A DNA stretch of 64,000 nt from Emiliania huxleyi CCMP1516 (taxonomy: Eukaryota > Haptophyta > Isochrysidales > Noelaerhabdaceae): assembly GCF_000372725.1 (NCBI RefSeq), contig NW_005196756.1:467783-531782 (forward strand), read 5' to 3'. The notes beneath the pieces are model-generated. The model was not told the origin of the DNA and made no database searches. It was given only the letters and a program-made list of their open reading frames with translations. Made by a program: the position numbers and the translations under genes. Shown one piece after another: positions 1 to 9,097 of the stretch. The stretch's first letter is position 1. Every line of letters begins with the position of its first letter.

Positions 1-1060
1 TGCGCCCGTCCACTCAGCGGGGTCGCAGCTGCCTCTGCGCGACCTGTGGATGTACCTTTGTCGCGCGCCGGAGACGACTCGACGCCGCTGAGATCGGAGA
101 TCAAGCTCTGACAGGTCGCACGTCGCTCCTTTGACGCCGACGTGATTTACCCGTGCAGATCACATCAGGACACGGTCTCGACGCGCTCAGTACGACGCCT
201 GCGACCCGTCTCGGGTCAGGTGGCACGACGCTCATCGCGCCCGCCAGCGCTGCCGTGCAGGCTGCCACGTCGAGGTCGAGCACGCTTCTATACGCTCGCC
301 GAGCCTTCCTTTCCATCCCATTAGGCAGCCTGGGAACGGTGGCGATCAGAGGCAAAGCCTACGAGGGGTGGTGGAACCACATGTCACGGCTACTGCCGGC
401 TCGACCCCACGATAGCCTCCGAAGGCTGACTTTGAGGCACCATCATCGGACGATGTCGACGAGTTGGGTCGCTCTCGCGGTAGCCAGATGACCTCTCATA
501 CTAGGATCATCGGCCATGGCCGCAGGGAGCGCGGGGGAGGGCGCTGGATGCAACACGGAGCTCCGTTGGAGACGTTTTCAAGATTAGCGTGTCAGAGTGA
601 AATGGCACTAGCCTCAGCAGGATCCGGACCGTCGGATGCACTACCTCACTGGGCCTGAGAACATCGCGCGACCAGCCCCTCACCACTCCGGGTTTGCGTG
701 GAGTCGAACCACTCCGGTATGGGCGAGCCCATTGATTTGAATTTAGTCCTTTCTCGCCTGCGGGAGGCAGTGGGGGGTATGTATTTCCTCTGGTTAATTG
801 TCAAAAATCCTGTTGTGCAAGAGGGGATAGGGCTCTGACGGAGTGTGTACCGGTGAGAGGACAGGGAATGGGCGCGGGGGAGGCGGGGGAGGGGGGGGGG
901 GGGGCTCAGCCGTGCAAAAAGCATCAGCTTCTTGTTTCTTATCAACCTCCTCGGTGGGCCTGTGTTAGTCCTAGCACGCGCCAGTCCGCGCGCCTGTGTC
1001 GAGCCTGTCTGCTGCTGTGAAAGAGAGTTGTTCCCCGTAAAATTCTTATCCAACCATCTG
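1..1060. other. Window start, no gene recognised
   Basis: Short open frames exist on both strands but none has a recognisable domain or a convincing start. A poly-G run lies near 889-902. The sequence AAAATTCTTA near 1040, resembling a motif seen near several other gene starts in this window, lies shortly before the next promoter module. Confidence 0.4.
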
Positions 1061-1066
1061 TGAAAG

Positions 1067-1124
1067 GACGTATTTTCTTCTACCCTTATAAGTCTCTTGT
1101 CCCGGAGCGCCGACCGCTCTTGAA
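1067..1124 (+). promoter_or_regulatory. Candidate promoter module with TATA-like core
   Basis: The stretch holds GGACGTATTTTCTTCT followed by CTACCCTTATAAGTCTCT. The first block recurs near 36.6, 37.2, 37.5 and 37.65 kb next to the AACAAGGCTGTGAAC repeat. The second block recurs at 54746-54789. It lies about 300 bases upstream of the next gene on the same strand. A promoter role is inferred from position, the TATAA core and reuse. Confidence 0.45.
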
Positions 1125-1408
1125 GCCGCGAACCAGCTCATTCAAACTCGGCCGTCCCACCGCAAATCGGCGGCAGCCTCAGCTCGGGAGCCAACAGCCG
1201 CGGCGCGCATGGGGGGCAAGGAGCGAGAGCGCGAACCGCCACCGGCCACCGACGACGAGGATGCGACGCAGGCGACCACGCAGGAAGGCGACCACGGCCC
1301 CACGCAGGAAGGCGTCGTGGGGGAGTCATCCGGCAAGCGCAGCCGACAGCACAGCATCACCAGATCACCGCTGGGCTCGCAAGCAGCGCAAAGCGAAGGG
1401 CCGCCGCC

Positions 1409-2656
1409 ATGTCGCAAGGGGAGCGGGCGACGAAACGAGTGGCCGACCAGCAGCGACGCCGCCGTGAGCAGCGTGAGAGCAAGGAATCACAGCCAGCACC
1501 GATCACCTTTGACGCTGCGGTGGCAAAGGTCGCGTTGGAGGCAGCTCTCGGCGTGGTGGAGGTTGAGGATTTCCGCGACTGGCTGCTCGACCCACAGCAA
1601 GCTGGACAGCCGATCGACGGTGAACGCATCACCGAGTGGTGCGCATCCGAAGCGTACGAGCGCGCCCGGCTCGAGTACATGGACAGTTGCATGTGCGAGG
1701 GTGCGTGCATGTGCACCTACGATGGCGTATGCATCGCCCCAGACGTGCCCGGAGTCACCTGCGACTACTTCGACGAGGCGCTTTTGGAGCCGCGCGCCAA
1801 CGATGGGCAGCCATCAGGCTCGGATTGGGTGCCGGAGGGCTGGGATGGCGTCGAGGCCGATCGGCATGAGGAGCGGGCTAAACTCGAGCGTGCCGAGCGG
1901 ATTGAGCGAGAGAAGCAAGACGACCTCGCACACGCTTCAGAGAAAATTTGGGTCCAAGATTCTGAGACTGGTGATTGGGGCCTCTCCACCCGTGGCAGCA
2001 TGGCCAACTTTCGCAACCGCCGTGTAAACTTCTCTTGCGCGTATCAAGCTTACACGGGCGATGCTGCTGAGGCCGATGCATACCTGCGCGACCCGGGTTC
2101 AGAGGCGTCACAGGCGTGGCTCGAGGCGCAGCTTGCTCCAGGCGGTGGAGGTCCGACACCGCCTGGCTCGCCCGCCTACGGGGATGACTGTTACTTCTCC
2201 TACCCGGACTCGCCAGTGAGGCGGCCACGCGAGGAGGCGCCTGACGACAGCGACGCATATGAGCTTGACCAGGAGCGCGCGCTGGAGTTGCAGGGGCGCA
2301 TCTCCTTATTTTACGGCCGGCCTTGGGACGAGGTGCCGAGAGGCGCGACGGTGCCAGTGACTTGCGAGTGGACCATCGCATCATTCAGCCGACAGCAGCA
2401 AATGCATCGCCCGCTCTCGCCCGCACCGGTAGCCACGGACATTGTCATTGAGGACGAGTTCCTGCAGGAGCGGTGGTTCCGCGACCACGGCGGTGGCGGC
2501 GAGCTGGAGGGCTCGACGCGAAAGCAGAACGAGGCATTCCAGCGTTTGAAGGACCGCCTCTTTAGCCTTCGCCGCGACCGCGCGAACCCGTCGGGCACAC
2601 CGCGTGCCTCGCAACGCCGGGCGTCGGGCGCCGGATCAAGCACCGACCCCCTGTGA
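1409..2656 (+). CDS. Hypothetical acidic protein, single exon
   Basis: This is a 415-residue open frame with even composition and no recognised family. It starts MSQGERATKR with a basic, charged N-terminus. Around residues 90-115 there is a Cys-rich patch (CMCEGACMCTYDGVC) that could bind metal. A charged helical stretch near 150-180 and acidic, proline-rich linkers follow. A longer overlapping frame from 1209 is low complexity and was not chosen. No signal peptide or membrane segment is visible, so a soluble protein is likely. The gene is bracketed by two short modules (1067-1124 and 2845-2876) that also bracket an unrelated decayed gene at 54.7-56.8 kb, so it may be carried on, or regulated by, a dispersed element. 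The reading frame is secure; the function is unknown. Confidence 0.6.
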   Translation: MSQGERATKRVADQQRRRREQRESKESQPAPITFDAAVAKVALEAALGVVEVEDFRDWLLDPQQAGQPIDGERITEWCASEAYERARLEYMDSCMCEGACMCTYDGVCIAPDVPGVTCDYFDEALLEPRANDGQPSGSDWVPEGWDGVEADRHEERAKLERAERIEREKQDDLAHASEKIWVQDSETGDWGLSTRGSMANFRNRRVNFSCAYQAYTGDAAEADAYLRDPGSEASQAWLEAQLAPGGGGPTPPGSPAYGDDCYFSYPDSPVRRPREEAPDDSDAYELDQERALELQGRISLFYGRPWDEVPRGATVPVTCEWTIASFSRQQQMHRPLSPAPVATDIVIEDEFLQERWFRDHGGGGELEGSTRKQNEAFQRLKDRLFSLRRDRANPSGTPRASQRRASGAGSSTDPL

Positions 2657-2844
2657 GACTGTGGACGGTGCCTGGGACTCGAGCCTGGCTGGAATGCGAA
2701 TGGAACATCGGAAGAGCTTTACATCACGAATTATTAATTACGAAAAATGTTACGAGCGAGGTAAATCCGACAGCACTCCGACAGCACTCTCCACTCCTCG
2801 AACGTCGGTGGAGGATAAGTGAGGACCTGTGTGCCAGGAGAAAA

Positions 2845-2896
2845 AGGCGGGTACCCGCTGCAGGTCCCACACTAGTCTCATAACAAGGCTGTGAAC
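2845..2896. repeat. Dispersed repeat module downstream of orphan gene
   Basis: The segment contains GCAGGTCCCACACTAGT (ends 2876), found again at 56820-56836. It also contains ATAACAAGGCTGTGAAC (2880-2896), found again near 36.6 and 37.2 kb and inverted near 37.5 kb. Shared non-coding words this long at distant sites mark it as part of a repeat family. Confidence 0.6.
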
Positions 2897-2960
2897 TAAA
2901 CCCCGACGCCGACGGGCAGCATCGAGAGGGATATCGGACGGGAACGGGGAACCGCGCGGC

Positions 2961-4490
2961 ATGGAGGGGCAGTCGCTGAAGGACCTGTCGGCACCGCTGA
3001 TTGGCAGTGCCAAGCAGAAAATTGCATCCGTGAAGGAGGGCATGGCGCCGATGGTGGGCGGTGCAAAGGAGAAACTCGCATCCCTGAAGGAGGGCGTGGC
3101 GCCGCTGATTGGCAGCGCCAAGGACGGCATGAGCGAAGCCATCGATAGCTCGAGAGGCGCCGCAGCCGCCGCATTCACGAGCGCTCAGGGGAGCCTGGAG
3201 AGCGTATTCGCGGGCAAGTCGGAGAAGGAGATTGCACAGATGAAGCTGCTGGCTGGGACCGGGCTGTGCCTCTTCTTCATGATTGCTGAGGTGATTGGTG
3301 GCATCGTCGCCCACTCGCTGGCCGTGATGACCGACGCGGCACACATGCTGTCCGACGTCGCCGGCTTCCTCGTTGGCATCATGTCGTTATATCTCACGAG
3401 CCGCGCCGCCAACTCAAAGTACTCCTTTGGCTTCCACATCGCCGAGGTTCTTGGAGCGCTGGTCTCAGTGTCCATTGTGTGGCTGATGACAGCGATGCTC
3501 GTCTTTGAGGCGACCAACCGCCTGGTCGAGCCGGAGGTTGTTGACGGCAAGGTGATGTTCTGGGTCTCACTCCTCGGCCTCGCGATGAACTTTGTGCTTA
3601 TGCAAGTCCTCGGTCACGGCCATGGCGGGCATGGCGGGCACGGCCACGGCGAGCACGGCCACGGCCACGCCGAGCACGGCCACGCTGAGCACGGCCACGC
3701 CGAGCACGGCCACGCCGAGCACGGCCACGCCGAGCACGGCCACAGCACTGACGTCGAGGCCGCCTCGCACGGCCACGCGCACAGAGCTGGTGAGGAGCAC
3801 GCAGACACCTCCACGGCGACCGAGTCGATGGCTCTCAAGGCGGCCATGGTGCATGTGATCGGGGACATTGTGCAGGTGGGACAGCCGCCCACCCTTGCCT
3901 CCTTCTCGTGCCGCGCGCGCCACGTCGCGTGAGCCATCCACCCACAGCGCTGCCTCTGCCTCAGTCGGTCGGTGTGTGCGTTGCTGCGGCGCTCATATGG
4001 GCCTTCTCGGACCGCTGGCTGGATGAGAATGGTATCTCGTACTGGTATCGAATCGACCCGGTCTGCACGTACCTCTTCTCCATCCTGGTCATCGTGACCA
4101 CCTACAGCACGGTCAAGGAGGCGGTTCATATGCTGATGGCAGGGCGCGCATGCACACCAAGCACCCCGCTCTGTAGGACTTGGCACACCCCCTCCCTCCC
4201 TCCGCAGGGTGCCGGAGGATGTCAACCTCGACCATGCGCGGATGTTGCTGGCCAATATCCCAGACGTCATCGGCGTGCACGACGTGCATATCTGGTCGCT
4301 TAACAGCTCGAAACGCAACATGTGGGCGCACCTCGTGGTCGGATCAGGGGCGGACAACAGCGCCGTCTTGCGTGCGGCCGAGGCGGCGGCGGCGTCGCTA
4401 GCCTGCGAGCATACCTGCTTTCAGATTGAGGACAAGGCCACCGCGGAAGCGCACGACACGTGCGCGCTCGAACGCTGGCGAGGGAAATGA
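2961..4490 (+). CDS. Zinc transporter, cation diffusion facilitator (ZnT/SLC30) family
   Basis: A zinc/proton antiporter that would move Zn2+ (or related ions) from cytosol into an organelle or out of the cell. There are three exons: 2961-3875, 3965-4143 and 4208-4490, giving about 458 residues. The intron at 3876 is GT-AG. The intron at 4144-4207 uses a GC donor, and splicing it restores MAG-VPEDV in frame. The CDF metal site is visible in both helical pairs: HMLSD in TM2 and HVIGD in TM5, each HxxxD. Between TM4 and TM5 lies a long His-rich loop of HGHAE-type pentapeptide repeats, typical of ZnT metal-sensing loops. The C-terminal domain (VHDVHIWSL) matches the cytosolic dimer domain. The N-terminus carries two or three amphipathic repeats (SAK-K-AS-KEG) not usual for the family. 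Identity is secure; metal and membrane are inferred. Confidence 0.92.
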
Positions 4491-4644
4491 CCACGCCCTT
4501 CTCTTTCACTCTCTTGTCTCTGCCTGTCTTTTGCGAGTTGCGACGACACTTTTGCGTCTCTAGACTCTACACAGCTCGCGATCAAACCGGAATTATTGTC
4601 ACTTCTCATACACAAAAACACACAGGTTGACACAGGTAAAACTC

Positions 4645-6084
4645 TCACCAGGACCTTTTGCCCTTGCCGCTCTTCTTCTTCCCCTTGCCCCTCCGCTGCG
4701 CGGCTCCGCCCCCCACGCCACTAGAGCCACTTGTGCCTCCCCCCGCCCCCGCACACTCCTCGGCGGCCCCCTCACCCTCTCCCACCTCTCCCGCCGCCGC
4801 CGCCGCCGCCGCCGCCGCCCCTGTCCCCTCCTCCACCCGGTCGTCGAGCCGCCGCAGCTGCGCGCGCTGGTTTTGGACCGCCCGCCTGTCCGAAAGCGAA
4901 GCAATCAACTAGTACTATACTCAGTTCTCATCGATCCGGGCTGGGCCGACCGCCTGTCCGACGGCGTCGCCGCCTGCGTGTACGTCTGGCTCACCCCGCC
5001 GACCGTGCGCTTGTAGATGCGGTGCTTGCGGCCGCGCCGCAGGACCCAGCCCCCCTCCTCCAGCAGCTGCTTGACCGTGCGGCCTCGCACCTGCAGGAAG
5101 GCTCGGAGCCGGCTCCGAGAAGGCTCCTTGAGCATTTCTCGACTGTCCGGCGTCGCACCGGCGCCCTCCTCGCCGCGCGGATGCACTCGTCGTCGTCCAG
5201 CGGAGCTTTGATCAGGTCACCTATGGGAAGGCTCGGAGAAGCTTCCGGAGAAGGGTCTCGTCGTCCTGCAATTGAGCTTTGATCGAGTCGCCATCATCCA
5301 GCTGGACCTGGTGGGAGGGGGAGAGGGGCGTGGGCGTGGGCGGAGCATCGATAGAGGAGAGAAAGAGGGGGGGGGGGGGGGACGAGGGAGAGAGTGGGAG
5401 AGCGAGAGGAGGGCTCCTCGCCTGATACGCGTACTCCTCCCCGTCGCGGTCCTCGTACCCCGCCTACAGGGACGTTCCGAGAAGCTCCTGAGATGGCTCC
5501 TCTCTCGCAGCTGCTTGACCAGACCTCGCACTGAACCTCCGTCACCCGCCCCGGCGCCCACCGCCCCGCCCCCATCTGGCACTCGACGCGAGCCCCCACG
5601 CCAAACCGCAGGGCCGCCCCCTCCGCTTCCCCGTCGCCGCTCCAGCCGAGGCGAGAGCCGGGCTGGTATGCCCGCTCGAGCGGCGCCATCGCGTCGCCAA
5701 ACGCCACAGTGAGCAGCGAGGAGGAGGAGGCAGCCTCCGCCGCCGCCTCGCTGTCCTCGTGCACGGGAAGCGCGAGAAACGCGTCTTGCTCCTCGAGCGT
5801 GCCTAGCCACAGCCGGGCGTGTGTGAAGAGACGAGGCTCACAGCGCGAAACAGACGTGTCTGCTCGTGCAGGGTGCCTTTTCACAGCAGGATCTGTGAAG
5901 AGAGTGTAGTCACTGCCCGAGCAGCGCGCCCTGCTCGGGCGGGCGTGCCCGGCAGGGCGAAGCCAACGAAGCCGTCCTCCTCAACGCTCTGCCGCGCCTC
6001 CTCCGCCTCCTCGCCCTCGTCCTCGCCGTCGCTGTCTGCAGCCTCGCCGACCGCGGCCACGGCCCCCTCGCCCGGCCTCCGCAC
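4645..6084 (-). CDS. Multi-exon gene with HicA-like (YcfA) domain
   Basis: Several minus-strand coding blocks line up. An acidic N-terminal exon (6084 to about 5915) is followed by a block reading LWLGTLEEQDAFLALPVHED and then FGVGARVECQMGAGRWAPG (about 5820-5500), a small domain common in algal proteins. A third block (about 5100-4945) reads LLEEGGWVLRRGRKHRIYKR then TYTQAATPSDRR, which has the GW...KH..Y pattern of HicA/YcfA dsRNA-binding folds. A GT-AG intron near 4950 would join it to a tail with QNQRAQLRRLDDRVEEG and a Gly/Ala/Lys-rich end. An RNA-binding role is inferred from the fold only. Introns here carry poly-C runs. Exact borders and start are uncertain. Confidence 0.45.
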
Positions 6085-6199
6085 CTAATCAAACTCATCG
6101 CACATCGCTCCCCATCCATCAGATCGCTCGGCTCGCCCGGCCATCCCCACCACTCCGTCCCACTCCATCGGCCGCGCCTCGCCCGCCTTCCGCTTGCGC

Positions 6200-8674
6200 C
6201 TAAGGGACGCGTCTCGGACATGCCGTGGACGTGTCGTAGACATGGCCTCGCATCCGACCCCCGCCAGCGCCTCCTTCGCCGCCGGAACAGGTGCACCGCA
6301 AAGCTCCACACCGACCGCCGGCCCCGCTCCTCCCGCGGCGCCCTCGGCCTACGCTTCCGCCCGCCGCCGCCGCCCGCCGCGCGCTTCGCCGCCGCGCGCC
6401 TCGCCGCCCTGGCTGCTGTAAGGAGGTCCTCAATGAGCAGCACCGCCTCGTGGCATCCGATGGCCCTGCGCCGGAGCGCCTGCTCACAGCCAAAGGCGTG
6501 AAGCGGCGCTGTCCTCGGCGCCGCCTCGTTCTGTTCACTGCTGCAGCCTCGTTGAAGCGGGTCGAGGCGAGCCGACCGACCCACACCCCAAACTGGCCGG
6601 CGCAGTCCGCCTCGAGGTCGGAGAGATCGCGGTAGAGCGGCTGCGGCCAGCGCCTCCAGCTGGCGAGACGCCCGAAGACGTCGAAGCGAAGCGAGTTGGC
6701 CGCGTCGAAGCTCTCGCGCTGGACGCCGACGTACCGCAGCCCGAACATCAGCCACGGGGCGCTAGCGCTGTGCCGGACGGTGTCGGTAGCCTTGACGAGC
6801 CGGTAGTGGACGAGGGCTACGAATAGGGTGTTCATCGTGTAGAGTCCGAAGGCAGCGGCTGCCAGCAACATCACGAGGGTCCAGCCGACGTTGAAGTTTG
6901 CGACGACCGGGTCTGGGCCGGCGTCGACCGTGGCCACGTCCATGCTGATGGAGCCCCACGGGCCGAGGAGCCTGACAATGGGCACCACGAGCGCCAAGCA
7001 GAGGTACCACCAGTAGACAAACAAACCGTACAAGGCAAGGAGAGCGCCGGCGTATGCCCGGCGATACCAGGCGGGCAGCGACCCGAGGGTGTGCGCAGCG
7101 TCGTCGCGCCGCTTCTCGTCCTCCTCGAGGATCCTTCGCATCGCGAGCCGCTCCGGCGGCATGGAATTCATCCACGGGAGGCGATCGAAAACGGCCATGT
7201 TCACGGCCTGGGGCGCGACCGACTGGGACGGGGTTCGGCCGTTGTCGAGCCGCGGCGTGAGCTGCAGCCGCAAGCTGAGGAGGCTGCAGTAGCTGTCCGC
7301 GAAGCTGTCAACCTCCGTCCTGAGGACCGCCGCGGGCACGGGCTCGCCGCCTTCCCACGTGCAGGCACCCTCGAGCGAGCGGAGCAAGCCCGCCCGGATC
7401 TGCTCTCGGACTTGCTGCTCGTGCGTGGCGAGCAAGTCCTCGTCGAAGTCCCGCAGCTTTCGAAGCAAGCCGTGCTTGGCCACCTCCAGCGAGCCCGACA
7501 GGGCGCAGCAGTGCTCGAGCGAGACTGTGCCCTCGCCGCCCCCGCGCTGCGCCTCGTCGAGCGCCTCTTGCAGCCGATCCGCCAGCACAGAGCACGTTGT
7601 GGCGAGTTGCTTGCTCGCAAGCACGTAGGCGCACAGACTGACGTCGACCTGGCGCACCGAGAGGGGCTGCGCACCCCTCCCTTTGACGTCCTGCAAGTTG
7701 ATCGTGTACTTGCCTCGCTCTTGCTCGCTGTAGCCGATGCGAAACCCGGAGCGCGCCAGGCGGCCGTTGCCGACGACGGCCAGGTCGAAGTTTGTGACGA
7801 GCAGCTCACTTTTGCGCCATTCAGTCCCCTCTGCCCACTCGTCGGCCGCCTGGCGCGCCTTGTCCTGCAGATTGCTCGTCCACGGGCAGGTGTACCAGCC
7901 CATCCCCCTCGAGCTCTCCTCGAAGCGGAAGGCGTTGCGAGGCGCAGCAAAGAGGCCAAGCTTGCGGGCGGCGAGGACAGCTGCGCGCCGCCTCTCCTGC
8001 GGTGATGCCGTCGAATCCTGGTCCGAGGGCACGACCCAGTCGATGACCCGCGCCGCCGGCTCTCCCCGCCCATCGCTGTGGCGACGCGCGTCGAACGAGT
8101 AGACCAGCATCATTGCCACCTCAAGCGACACATCGCCGATCCACTTCTCCCCGCCCGGCGACGGCGACGCGCTCTTCTCCCGGAGCAGTGCAATCAGAGC
8201 CCCGAGCGAGGCTGCGCCGAGGCTGCCCATAGCAGTGCCAGGCGGCGGGTGCGAGACCAGTGCTTTGAGAGGGTCCAGATCCGAACCGAGCGCGAGGCAG
8301 AAGCCGATGACAACCTCGGCCGCCGAGTCGCCGCCGCCGTCCAGCTTGATGAGCGGTAGCGCCAGCGCTGAGCGCGCAGACTGCTCGAGCCGCCTGGCGA
8401 GGCGAGCCACCTCCTGGACGAGCCCCGCGTGCATCGCTTCCGCAAGGTGCATCATGCCGCGGATGAAGATATCCTCCTCGATCCGCTCCCTCTCCTCGCC
8501 CTCCGCCCGCGCGCGCTCGTTCTGCTCCTCGTGCGCAGCGGTTCGGCGCTGGAACTCGGCCTCCCGTTCCTCCGCCTCTGCCTGCGCGCGCCGCTGGTCC
8601 AGCATCTGGTGCGCCGCCACCAAGGTGACCCCGGCCCCGATGACGCCGGCGATGATGGTGTGGTGCTGAGGCAT
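6200..8674 (-). CDS. Predicted multi-pass membrane protein, function unknown
   Basis: A long minus-strand frame starting MPQHHTIIAGVIGAGVTLVA, a probable N-terminal membrane anchor. It is followed by a charged coiled coil (about residues 25-75, rich in AEEREAEFQRR-like heptads). A long soluble middle (about 100-490) follows with no family I recognise. Hydrophobic segments occur around residues 530-560 and 580-620 (YGLFVYWWYLCLALVVPIV; GWTLVMLLAAAAFGLYTM). The frame is convincing to about 6550 (FGVWVGRLASTRFNEAA). The last 100 or so residues are Arg/Ala-rich and probably read into an intron or UTR, so the true C-terminus lies elsewhere. It is transcribed toward the HicA-like gene. Its start lies 80 bases from the retroelement edge at 8755, so the promoter may have been displaced by the insertion. 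Confidence 0.6.
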   Translation of the reverse strand: MPQHHTIIAGVIGAGVTLVAAHQMLDQRRAQAEAEEREAEFQRRTAAHEEQNERARAEGEERERIEEDIFIRGMMHLAEAMHAGLVQEVARLARRLEQSARSALALPLIKLDGGGDSAAEVVIGFCLALGSDLDPLKALVSHPPPGTAMGSLGAASLGALIALLREKSASPSPGGEKWIGDVSLEVAMMLVYSFDARRHSDGRGEPAARVIDWVVPSDQDSTASPQERRRAAVLAARKLGLFAAPRNAFRFEESSRGMGWYTCPWTSNLQDKARQAADEWAEGTEWRKSELLVTNFDLAVVGNGRLARSGFRIGYSEQERGKYTINLQDVKGRGAQPLSVRQVDVSLCAYVLASKQLATTCSVLADRLQEALDEAQRGGGEGTVSLEHCCALSGSLEVAKHGLLRKLRDFDEDLLATHEQQVREQIRAGLLRSLEGACTWEGGEPVPAAVLRTEVDSFADSYCSLLSLRLQLTPRLDNGRTPSQSVAPQAVNMAVFDRLPWMNSMPPERLAMRRILEEDEKRRDDAAHTLGSLPAWYRRAYAGALLALYGLFVYWWYLCLALVVPIVRLLGPWGSISMDVATVDAGPDPVVANFNVGWTLVMLLAAAAFGLYTMNTLFVALVHYRLVKATDTVRHSASAPWLMFGLRYVGVQRESFDAANSLRFDVFGRLASWRRWPQPLYRDLSDLEADCAGQFGVWVGRLASTRFNEAAAVNRTRRRRGQRRFTPLAVSRRSGAGPSDATRRCCSLRTSLQQPGRRGARRRSARRAAAAGGSVGRGRRGRSGAGGRCGALRCTCSGGEGGAGGGRMRGHVYDTSTACPRRVP

Positions 8675-8754
8675 TGCAGGAGGAGCTCCGCGTGTAAAGA
8701 TCTAAACCAAGCAGCCAAATGGCGCTGGCGCCGACCAGCTGGCGCCTAACCGAC

Positions 8755-8993
8755 TGTGAGCGCTGTCAGAGCGGTGTTTCGACACCGATATCGTTCAAGG
8801 AGAACGCTGATTCAAAATCCGCTGTTCACGCTTCACAGGTAAGTGTAAGCGGAGCAGCTGAGTAGATACAGCGAATCCTTTGTGTTCACACCTGCAAGAG
8901 CAGGTGTGAACCGATTTCGGCCTTAGCCGTCGGTATGCCAATAGCGTGCTAGCCAAGTAGTACGCAGTTGGATTCCGAGGGTGTCCCATCACA
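8755..8993 (-). repeat. 3' terminal direct repeat of the retroelement
   Basis: Identical by eye over 239 bases to 13764-14002, with ends forming the 5-base inverted pair TGTGA/TCACA. It contains a perfect 12-bp hairpin with a 4-base loop (8884-8911) and a 6-bp hairpin with a TTCG loop on the plus strand (8772-8787). Confidence 0.95.
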
Positions 8994-9097
8994 AGTTCGG
9001 CTGCCGACAGACAAGATTGTCCCTTAGTCGACAGCACCCGCCTTTGGACGGTGCTCTGACTGGCTTTGAGAATATTTTTTCTTTTTGGTTCACATGG

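Noticed and set aside
680..740. tRNA-like T-arm (GGTTCGACTCC on the minus strand)
   Set aside because: The loop would have six rather than seven bases and no acceptor, D or anticodon arms could be folded around it.
8755..8993. Hammerhead ribozyme in the terminal repeats, as in some Penelope elements
   Set aside because: No CUGAUGA plus GAAA core with three stems could be found on either strand; only simple hairpins are present.
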